Assembly: GCA_030145365.1 (NCBI GenBank)
Contig: JAQYVS010000244.1
Coordinates: 1 to 8,740, forward strand
DNA: 8,740 bases
Reading direction: 5' to 3'
DNA from: Desulfofustis sp.
GTDB lineage: Bacteria > Desulfobacterota > Desulfobulbia > Desulfobulbales > Desulfocapsaceae
The notes under the pieces are model-generated. The model searched no databases and was not told the DNA's origin. It saw nothing but the letters and a program-made list of their open reading frames with translations. A program made the position numbers and the translations under genes. Below, piece by piece: positions 1 through 5,718 of the stretch; position 1 is the stretch's first letter; each line of letters opens with the position of its first letter.

Positions 1-62
1 ACGAAGCTTGGCCATGGGCCACTCTCCAGCTGGTCTAACAAGGGTGTCTCATGTTTTGCCAT
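1..62 (-). CDS. dsrA: Dissimilatory sulfite reductase alpha subunit, N-terminal fragment (runs off the window)
   Basis: DsrA pairs with DsrB in the siroheme/[4Fe-4S] enzyme that reduces sulfite in the cytoplasm, the terminal step of dissimilatory sulfate reduction; DsrC and the DsrMKJOP membrane complex are its usual partners. Only the first 20 complete codons and two bases of the next are present. The read-out, beginning MAKHE and continuing LDQLESGPWPSF, closely matches the conserved start of bacterial DsrA (in Desulfovibrio, MAKHATPKLDQLESGPWPSF, recalled from memory). The start is secured by an ATG preceded by an excellent Shine-Dalgarno sequence five bases upstream. No siroheme or Fe-S cysteine motif falls in the window, so identity rests on this N-terminus alone. 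A dsrB gene is expected just beyond the left edge (inference). The gene has its own upstream region with promoter signals, so it probably starts a separate transcription unit from pgi. Confidence 0.9.
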   Translation of the reverse strand, partial: MAKHETPLLDQLESGPWPSF

Positions 63-67
63 GATTT

Positions 68-75
68 CCTCCTTT
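68..75 (-). promoter_or_regulatory. Strong ribosome binding site of dsrA
   Basis: The minus strand reads AAAGGAGG, then AAATC, then the ATG of dsrA. This is a near-perfect anti-16S match at 5-nt spacing, stronger than the sites in front of the other genes here. It fits a highly expressed respiratory enzyme and fixes the dsrA start codon. Confidence 0.9.
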
Positions 76-111
76 GAATTACTGTTAGTACTTCTACCCT
101 ATCCAAAAAAT

Positions 112-139
112 CTTATATACGATCATGTATTATCAACAA
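112..139 (-). promoter_or_regulatory. Candidate proximal promoter P2 for dsrA
   Basis: On the minus strand TTGTTG (139-134) is followed by a 16-nt spacer and TATAAG (117-112), a five-of-six match to the -10 consensus. Transcription would start near 105 and give a leader of about 40 nt. The -35 box is weak. It lies in the second copy of the 13-mer that also marks P1, but if the box is placed at the position equivalent to P1 (TTGATA, 136-131) the spacing to TATAAG falls to 13 nt, which is poor. A short inverted repeat, ATAC-6-GTAT (117-130), lies in the spacer and could be a regulator site. This is a pattern match only. Confidence 0.35.
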
Positions 140-145
140 AAAAGC
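133..145 (-). repeat. 13-bp direct repeat, copy 2 (near P2)
   Basis: The minus strand reads GCTTTTTTGTTGA, identical to the copy at 284-296 and in the same orientation, 151 bp apart. Both copies overlap the -35 area of a candidate promoter. Low complexity (six T in a row) raises the chance of coincidence, but the match extends into GC and GTTGA on either side of the T-run. A shared activator/repressor site or a duplicated promoter module would explain it. Confidence 0.6.
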
Positions 146-258
146 GAAACAACCTCACTACCAGGCCTTTTCACGCCCTCCCGTCGGACTCACTGCTGGC
201 ATACCTTGCACAACACAAGCACAATACACTGAACCGGCAACTAAATATGTAGCAGCTG

Positions 259-287
259 AGGATATAACTCCAGGTTCTTTTTGTCAA
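259..287 (-). promoter_or_regulatory. Sigma-70 promoter P1 upstream of dsrA
   Basis: On the minus strand a perfect -35 box TTGACA (287-282) is followed by exactly 17 nt and TATCCT (264-259), four of six to TATAAT. It is the best promoter match I found in the window and points at dsrA. Transcription should begin near 252, leaving a leader of about 190 nt before the dsrA ATG. That leader is long enough to hold regulatory structure, although I see no recognisable riboswitch in it. A 16-bp palindrome is centred on the -35 box, suggesting that a DNA-binding protein controls this promoter. Confidence 0.7.
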
Positions 288-293
288 CAAAAA
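278..293. promoter_or_regulatory. Perfect inverted repeat over the P1 -35 box (possible operator)
   Basis: The plus strand reads TTTTTGTCAACAAAAA: two perfect 7-bp arms (TTTTTGT / ACAAAAA) around a 2-bp centre. It spans the -35 hexamer of P1. A dimeric repressor bound here would block RNA polymerase. The arms do not match a motif I can assign with confidence; FNR/CRP-type sites normally contain TTGAT or TGTGA half-sites. A/T richness means it could also be a flexible upstream tract rather than an operator. Confidence 0.45.
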
Positions 294-296
294 AGC
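284..296 (-). repeat. 13-bp direct repeat, copy 1 (near P1)
   Basis: GCTTTTTTGTTGA on the minus strand, identical to the copy at 133-145. Here its last bases form the start of the TTGACA -35 box of P1, and it makes up most of one arm of the palindrome at 278-293. The second copy lacks the matching right arm, because GATAATA replaces GACAAAA. Confidence 0.6.
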
Positions 297-304
297 AACC
301 ATTT

Positions 305-336
305 TGGGGCTGAAAATGAACGATGATTCATCCCCA
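305..336 (-). terminator. Weak stem-loop after pgi, possible terminator
   Basis: About 20 nt past the pgi stop, the minus strand can fold TGGGG-ATGAA around a 6-nt loop to TTCAT-(6-nt bulge)-CCCCA, giving two 5-bp stem blocks. A run of six T follows only at 294-289, some 11 nt after the stem, so this is not a textbook intrinsic terminator. It may separate pgi from the dsr unit only partly, and read-through is plausible. Confidence 0.3.
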
Positions 337-354
337 GTAAAAAGTGGACAGCCT

Positions 355-1923
355 TTATTTTTCTAGCACATCGAGGAATTGCCCCTCAACCGATGTACTA
401 CTTTTTTGGGTATCAATCATGTGGTCTAAAAAGCGGCTTGCCAGGATCTTGCCAAGCTCCACTCCCTCTTGGTCGAATGAATTGATTTTCCAGGAGAAAC
501 CCTGGTAGACAATTTTAGCCTCATAGAGCGCAAGCAGCCTCCCCATGTTCAGTGGATCAAGCCGATCACCAAGAATAATTGAACTGGGCCGATTACCCAT
601 GAAGCATTTATTGGGGTTCTCGTGGACACGGCCGGTGGCTAAAGCCACGGCCTGGGCCAGGACATTGGCGAGGAGTTTCTGTTGTGAGGTGGTGTTATTG
701 AAGACAATGTCCATTTCATACTGATTTTCTAGAAAACCGATAAATTCCGCTGGAACAACCTCTGTTCCCTGATGCAATAACTGATAGAAGGCATGCTGTC
801 CATTGGTGCCCGGCTCACCCCAGACAATGGGGCCCGTTTTTATGGGCGCGGGTGAACCGTTTATCGTCACCGATTTTCCATTGCTCTCCATATCGCACTG
901 CTGGAGATGGGCAGTGAACCGATGCAACCCCTGGCTGTACGGTAAAACAGCCAGGGTTGGATAACCCAGGCTATTATGATTCCAGATACCCAGCAGTGCG
1001 AGGAGCAACGCCATATTATCGGCAACCGAAGGATTTTCACAGGCTTCGTCCATCTCGTTTGCCCCTCGCAAAAAGGCGCGCAGCTTGTCCATCCCCAAGG
1101 CAAAGCCCAAGGCCAGACAACCGACCATGGAAGTCACACTGTACCTGCCACCAATATAATCATACATGTAAAACGAACGCAGATAGCTCGTCGGATTGTC
1201 CATTGGACTGCCGCTACCGGTAACGGCCACAAAATGTTGTGCCGGATCCAGCCCGGCCTCTATATATCGAGCCCGAACAAGCTGTTCATTGGTCAGGGTC
1301 TCAAGCGTCGTACCGCTCTTTGAAACGACCACTACCAGGGTTCTGGTGAGATCTACCGAGCTGAGAATCGCTGCTGCATCATCGGGATCGACATTTGCCA
1401 GGAAGCGCACTTCTCTTCCCTGGATATTGTAAGCCTTCAAGGCCTCGTAGACAGCCCGCGGCCCCAGATCCGAACCGCCAATCCCGACATTAATCAGTGT
1501 TGTATAGCGGCCTTGTTGGTTGATTTCATTTAAAAAATCATCCAGTTTTTCCAGCTCAACCCGTGCCTGACCTGCAGAATGAGGCTCTTTCGGGGTACTG
1601 ACAAAAATATCTCTTGAGGATGTATGCAGTACTTGACGATTTTCGCTCTCCCATCCCTTAATTTTATTGAGTACCTTGCCTTTGCGCATCTCCTGATAAC
1701 GATGGATTAAGCTGTGTTCATCTGCAAACTCCTGGAAAACGTTCAGAACATCGGCATCCACCCGCTGGGTAGCGTACAGAAGTCGTAACCCTGCAGTATG
1801 GCATATCATCCGAGCAATTCTTCCACTGCTGCTTAAGGCAGCTTCGGCTGTAAGATCAAAGGGAGACTGGGCAAGTGTCTGCATCTTTTTCCAGGAACTA
1901 CTGTTAATCAGATCCGCACTCAT
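355..1923 (-). CDS. pgi: Glucose-6-phosphate isomerase
   Basis: Cytoplasmic enzyme interconverting glucose-6-phosphate and fructose-6-phosphate. The 522-residue protein is slightly shorter than the roughly 550 of E. coli Pgi but appears complete. Visible landmarks in order: the sugar-phosphate loop VGIGGSDLGPRAVYEAL (146-162); the phosphate-binding SKSGTTLETLTN (201-212); IGGRYSVTS (257-265) with the substrate Arg260; QQCDMESNGK (341-350) with the catalytic Glu346; GTNGQHAFYQLLHQG (372-386) with His377; and FDQEGVELGK (483-492) with Lys492. All catalytic residues are present, so the enzyme should be active. The ATG has a strong AAAGGAGA site about 10 nt upstream. It lies 50 bp after rpe with no obvious promoter between, so rpe-pgi is probably one transcript. 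In an organism living on sulfate respiration it likely serves gluconeogenesis and polysaccharide or glycogen turnover (inference). Confidence 0.97.
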   Translation of the reverse strand: MSADLINSSSWKKMQTLAQSPFDLTAEAALSSSGRIARMICHTAGLRLLYATQRVDADVLNVFQEFADEHSLIHRYQEMRKGKVLNKIKGWESENRQVLHTSSRDIFVSTPKEPHSAGQARVELEKLDDFLNEINQQGRYTTLINVGIGGSDLGPRAVYEALKAYNIQGREVRFLANVDPDDAAAILSSVDLTRTLVVVVSKSGTTLETLTNEQLVRARYIEAGLDPAQHFVAVTGSGSPMDNPTSYLRSFYMYDYIGGRYSVTSMVGCLALGFALGMDKLRAFLRGANEMDEACENPSVADNMALLLALLGIWNHNSLGYPTLAVLPYSQGLHRFTAHLQQCDMESNGKSVTINGSPAPIKTGPIVWGEPGTNGQHAFYQLLHQGTEVVPAEFIGFLENQYEMDIVFNNTTSQQKLLANVLAQAVALATGRVHENPNKCFMGNRPSSIILGDRLDPLNMGRLLALYEAKIVYQGFSWKINSFDQEGVELGKILASRFLDHMIDTQKSSTSVEGQFLDVLEK

Positions 1924-1973
1924 GGTTTAAAATCTCCTTTAAAATAAAATTGCCCTGCCGGTATCTCAACCAC

Positions 1974-2660
1974 TTAGTTTCTGCCTTGCTCAGCCTTGTC
2001 CCGCAATTCGCTGATGATTGGCCCATAGGCCTCGCATCCGTAGACGGCGGAACCGGCGACAAAGATATTTGCCCCCGCACTGGCTATATCGGTGATAGTT
2101 TTTGGACTCACACCTCCGTCTATTTCAATGCCGACATCAAGCCCCTGACGGTCAATCATCGCTTTTAACATCTCAATTTTTTTTAACGTTGAGGCGATAA
2201 AAGACTGCCCGCCAAAACCGGGGTTTACACTCATCAGCATTACCAGATCGAGCTCCTCCAGGATAAAATCCAGGCTGCTGAGCGAGGTGGCAGGGTTCAG
2301 CACTGCTCCGGCCTTCAAACCGAGTTCTTTTATGCGCGAGATGGTTCGCTGCAGATGAGTACACGCTTCAACATGTACGGTGATCCAGTCTGCTCCTGCT
2401 TTAGCAAACCGGTCAACATAGGAATCAGCATCGGCAATCATTAAATGGACGTCCAGCGGCTTATCGGTCGCTCTGCGTGCCGCTTCCACGACAAGCGGAC
2501 CAATGGTGATATTGGGAACGAAATGACCATCCATCACATCCACATGAATAACGTCAGCACCGCCATGTACAACATCTGCTATTTCTTGACCCAGGCGAGA
2601 AAAATCGGCGGATAAAATTGAAGGGGCAATCAGTATTTCACTATTCATACTCGATTCCAT
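1974..2660 (-). CDS. rpe: Ribulose-phosphate 3-epimerase
   Basis: Metal-dependent (beta/alpha)8-barrel enzyme that interconverts ribulose-5-phosphate and xylulose-5-phosphate in the non-oxidative pentose phosphate pathway. The 228-residue length is typical. Motifs: IAPSILSADF (11-20); HVDVMDGHFVPN (39-50), with metal ligand His39 and catalytic Asp41; DVHLMI (70-75) with His72; NPGFGGQSF (146-154) for phosphate binding; and EIDGGV (179-184) with the second catalytic Asp181. Nothing essential is missing. The start is slightly uncertain: ATG at 2660 lacks a clear ribosome site, whereas the in-frame ATG at 2648 (residue 5) has GGA seven bases upstream and leaves a protein beginning MNSEILIAPSIL, more like the family. 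It starts 30 bp after the dprA stop and precedes pgi by 50 bp, so it is probably co-transcribed with pgi. Confidence 0.96.
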   Translation of the reverse strand: MESSMNSEILIAPSILSADFSRLGQEIADVVHGGADVIHVDVMDGHFVPNITIGPLVVEAARRATDKPLDVHLMIADADSYVDRFAKAGADWITVHVEACTHLQRTISRIKELGLKAGAVLNPATSLSSLDFILEELDLVMLMSVNPGFGGQSFIASTLKKIEMLKAMIDRQGLDVGIEIDGGVSPKTITDIASAGANIFVAGSAVYGCEAYGPIISELRDKAEQGRN

Positions 2661-2690
2661 TACTTGATCGTTATCGGCTCTATTGCATCG

Positions 2691-3807
2691 CTACAGCTTT
2701 GTCAGTCTTCTCACTTCATCACCCGGCAAGATTTCCACCAGAGTTTCCAACTCCAGCATCAACAAGAGCTCGCTCAAGCGTGCTGCGGACAAACCCGAAC
2801 GGCTCAATATTTCCTCCCGCGGTTGCGGATATGTCTCTATTATAGACAGAAGTGCCAATGATTCCCTATCAAGGTCTGCTCTGAGACCTGTTTCCGGCTG
2901 TACCCTTTCGCTGCCAATCTGTTGCAAAGACAGATGACTCATGATGTCATCTGCCGATACAACAAGTGAAGCACCCTGTTGCAGCAACCAGTGGGCACCG
3001 GCGCTCTTGAACGAATCAACCTGTCCGGGGGAACAGCAAATATCTCCCGCCCTTCTTCAAGACCGAATTGGACGGTAATCAGTGAGCAGGACTTTTTCGA
3101 TACCTCAACCACAACAATACCACGACTCAAGCCGGCAATGATCCTGTTCCTCGCTGGAAATCTGAACGGTTCCGGGGGCGTCCCCAGAGGATATTCACTG
3201 ACGAGCAAGCCTTTTTCTGTCACGGCTTTGAACAGATTGCGATTTGTGCGTGGATAGACGACATCAAGCCCGCAGCCGAGCACTCCGATGGTTGCACCGC
3301 AGCCAGCTAGACAACCGGCATGGGCTTCGGTATCAATGCCAAGAGCCAGACCGGAAACCACACACAGCCCTTTCATAGCAAGATCACGGGCCAGCGAATG
3401 CGAGACTCTTCGTCCATAGCTGGTCGCGCAGCCCTTGAGCCGACAATGGCTATCGATGTGACGCCAAGCAGCTCTGAGTTGCCATGAACGTAAATCACCG
3501 GAGGTGGTTGAGCTATCTGCCGGAGTAGTTCGGGATATGCTGGATCATGAAACACAAGGGCTTGACCGCCCAGTCTTTCCAATTTTTTCAGCTCGAGGTC
3601 TGCAGTACTTCGGAGTTCACCTGAACGTGCCAGAGCAGCCAGGTGCTGGCCACGAATCCCTGGTAATTTCTTTAGTTCAGCGCCAGGAGCCTGTAACACT
3701 GCCCGTGCAGAACCGAAACGATTCACCAGATGCCAGAACCAGGTAAGACCAATGCCTGAGGCAAGACTCAAAGCCAACCAGTCTCTAGTTTCAGTTGTGG
3801 TCATCAC
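2691..3807 (-). pseudogene. dprA: DNA processing protein DprA, disrupted by two frameshifts
   Basis: DprA protects incoming single-stranded DNA and loads RecA during natural transformation. Three frames must be joined to read the whole protein (about 370 residues, normal length). Frame 1 (3807 down to about 3420) carries the N-terminal helical part and the Rossmann motif IAIVGSRAARP. Frame 2 (about 3418-3030) carries GRRVSHSLARDLA, VVSGLALGID, VLGCGLDVVYP, FPARNRIIAGLS and EEGREIFAVP. Frame 3 (about 3026-2691) carries AGAHWLLQQGASLV and a C-terminal winged-helix domain. The first shift is a missing base within 3418-3424 (CCA GC? TAT GGA). The second is a missing C in the run at 3027-3031 (CCCCC where CCCCCC would restore frame). 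No internal stop exists in the reconstructed frame, so damage is recent or reflects sequencing error. Start is GTG 3807 or ATG 3804, neither with a good ribosome site. Confidence 0.85.
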
Positions 3808-3881
3808 AGAAATGATCTTGTAAGAAATGTCCTGGTAGCGTGGGACCGGACCTGGAGGAATTGAACCGAGTCAAACGAACA

Positions 3882-5603
3882 TCAATCAGTCATAAACACC
3901 CTGAGTTCTTCAATGCGTGTGGGGTGCTTCAGCTTCTGAATCGCCTGGGCCTCAATCTGACGAATTCGCTCCCGGGTTACCGCAAAGCATTTGCCAACCT
4001 CTTCAAGCGTATGGTCGTATTGGACATCTATACCATATCGCATTTTCAACACCTTTGCCTCCCGCGGGGTCAAGGTGGCCATCACCTGATTCAGACATTC
4101 ACTGAGACTTGCGGTAACCGACACCTCATCGGGGCCAGGCCGATCACTGTCTTCGATGAAATCTCCAAGAAAGGTTTCACCGTCGTCTCCAATCGGGGTA
4201 TCAAGGGAAATGGCATCTTTGGCAATTTTGAGTGCGCTCTTCACTTTACCGACTTCGGTGCCAAGCATTCCGGCCATCTCCTCCGGTGTCGGCTCCCGAT
4301 GCTCTTCCACCAGAAACTCCTTGGACACTCGAAGAAGCCGATTAATCGTTTCAATCATGTGAACCGGAAGCCTTATGGTTCTTCCCTGATCGGCAATACC
4401 ACGGGTTATGGCCTGTCTGATCCACCAGGTTGCGTAGGTACTGAACTTGTACCCCCGATGATAATCAAATTTATCCACCGCTTTCATCAGCCCGATATTG
4501 CCTTCCTGGATAAGATCCGAAAACTGCAGGCCGCGGTTGACAAATTTTTTGGAAACGGAAATAACCAGCCTCAAATTGGCCCTGACCAGCGACTCCTTGG
4601 CATAACGGGTCATATCAAGGCCTGCCTCTACTTCTCCAAAAAGATATTTTAACGTCTTACCGTCCAGCCCAGACTCCAGCATAAACTGTCTGTTAACCTG
4701 AGCCTCCACGGCACTGAGAAACAACGGATCATTCTGGTCCAGCGAGGACAATTTACGGTCCCGCATCACTTCAACCAATACCTGCCGAAATCGTCGCGAC
4801 AGCTCCTCAAGAGCACCAGCTATCGAAATGATGCATTCGTGACAGATAAGTCTACCACTGAATAAGAGACCGATTTCACCGCCAATGGCCAAAACCCGAC
4901 CGCGTATATCTGCATATTCTGTGGCGGAATCGGTTTTACCCAATGCATCAACTAGCAATTCCCGCTTCTTATCCAGTGCCACCGCAGTTTCAAATAGTTC
5001 TATCAGATTCTCGGTTTCACGTTTTACTTCAGAAGGCTGATCCTCAGATACGCCATGCACAACCTGAAAGATCTTCACTCGTTCCTGTTGGAGATCCTCT
5101 ATCAGGTCCTGCAAAACGGGCAGAGCCAGCCCTGTGGAAAGAACGGCAGTTTGAATTCGAAATTTGCCCTCCTCCATCATCCGGGCAAGCTTCAACTCTT
5201 CTTTGTGGCTGAGCAGTGTTAAGCTGCCCATCTCCCTCAGATAGATGTTCATCGGGTCGGCGGTATGCTTGTCAGTCCTGGCGGAAGAGCGTGAAACCTG
5301 TCGGCGGTCTCCACGACGGCGATCACTAAATGGAGTACCACGACGATCGCCTTTTCGTTTTCTGCGTTCCTGGGTAACACTATCCGGCAGCACAGCCGGA
5401 CCTTTTTTCTCTTCGGCCTGGTAAATACCGGTCAGATCCCAGAGATGTGAATCATCATTCGATTCAAAACCATCTTCATCAGAATCGTCCTCTTCAATAT
5501 TCTCATTATATTCGTCTGCAGTCATTGCCTTTTCTTCCTTAATTGAGACATGGTTCAATCTAAGCAACGTGGCAAGCAATTTCCTCGGCCGGAGGCTACT
5601 CAT
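3882..5603 (-). CDS. rpoD: RNA polymerase primary sigma factor RpoD (sigma-70)
   Basis: Housekeeping sigma factor directing RNA polymerase to -10/-35 promoters. Of 573 residues: region 1.2 starts near 116 (DPMNIYLREMGSLTLLSHKEE); a non-conserved region spans roughly 145-310; region 2 holds ANLRLVISVSKKFVNRGLQF, IQEGNIGLMKAVDKF and YKFSTYATWWIRQAITR (342-401), including the -10-melting aromatics; region 3 follows with LPVHMIETINRL and EPTPEEMA; region 4 holds LTPREAKVLKMRYGID and the helix-turn-helix EEVGKCFAVTRERIRQIE (534-551). Core regions are canonical. The N-terminus is unusual: an acidic tract (36-51), then an Arg-rich stretch (80-108). The start is ambiguous. ATG 5603 has no ribosome site, while ATG 5525 (residue 27) has AAGGA about 10 nt upstream. 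Residues 15-40 nevertheless align without gaps to sigma region 1.1 (KEEKAMT.DEYNENIEED against KEQGYLTYAEVNDHLPED), which favours the longer form. It follows dnaG as in the macromolecular-synthesis operon. Confidence 0.96.
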   Translation of the reverse strand: MSSLRPRKLLATLLRLNHVSIKEEKAMTADEYNENIEEDDSDEDGFESNDDSHLWDLTGIYQAEEKKGPAVLPDSVTQERRKRKGDRRGTPFSDRRRGDRRQVSRSSARTDKHTADPMNIYLREMGSLTLLSHKEELKLARMMEEGKFRIQTAVLSTGLALPVLQDLIEDLQQERVKIFQVVHGVSEDQPSEVKRETENLIELFETAVALDKKRELLVDALGKTDSATEYADIRGRVLAIGGEIGLLFSGRLICHECIISIAGALEELSRRFRQVLVEVMRDRKLSSLDQNDPLFLSAVEAQVNRQFMLESGLDGKTLKYLFGEVEAGLDMTRYAKESLVRANLRLVISVSKKFVNRGLQFSDLIQEGNIGLMKAVDKFDYHRGYKFSTYATWWIRQAITRGIADQGRTIRLPVHMIETINRLLRVSKEFLVEEHREPTPEEMAGMLGTEVGKVKSALKIAKDAISLDTPIGDDGETFLGDFIEDSDRPGPDEVSVTASLSECLNQVMATLTPREAKVLKMRYGIDVQYDHTLEEVGKCFAVTRERIRQIEAQAIQKLKHPTRIEELRVFMTD

Positions 5604-5718
5604 TAATAGAGTATAAACACATGAAAATCAACAACTCATCTCTGCCACAGACAATTTTTGTTATAAACACCACTTCTTTGCAACGGACTCATAAGCGACG
5701 GGAAAATAAGGCCTTGGC

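Noticed and set aside
158..202. Leader peptide (14 codons) in the dsrA leader, attenuation model
   Set aside because: The AAGG before its ATG is only one base away, the codons show no run of a regulatory amino acid, and no alternative hairpins are clear.
61..252. Plus-strand 63-codon open frame upstream of dsrA
   Set aside because: It overlaps the dsrA start and the promoter region, has no ribosome site, and gives a sequence without family features.
3027..3031. Programmed ribosomal frameshift in dprA at the C5 run
   Set aside because: No X-XXY-YYZ slippery heptamer with a following pseudoknot is evident, and a second unrelated shift at 3418-3424 would also be needed. Mutation or sequencing error is simpler.
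2939..3807. dprA as two or three separate short genes, with ATG overlapping TGA at 3376-3373
   Set aside because: The sequence just upstream of the second fragment's ATG still encodes conserved DprA residues (GRRVSHSLARDLA) in that frame, so the break is a frameshift inside one gene rather than a true gene boundary.
3836..3875. tRNA-like 3' end on the minus strand between rpoD and dprA (GGTTCAATTCC followed downstream by CGCTACCA)
   Set aside because: The T-loop-like words are present, but the T-stem does not pair. No matching 5' acceptor strand (GCGTGGG) exists upstream, and the needed length would run into the rpoD coding end. At most a chance match or an old remnant.
3840..4652. Plus-strand open frame of 270 codons opposite rpoD
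   Set aside because: It lies antisense to the conserved 3' half of rpoD, shows no recognisable motif, and its openness follows from the codon use of the real gene.
5604..5718. Terminator or sigma-54 promoter between dnaG and rpoD (AAGGCCTT palindrome; TGGCAGAGATGAGTTG)
   Set aside because: The palindrome has no loop to form a hairpin, and the GG and GC elements required for sigma-54 spacing are not both present.
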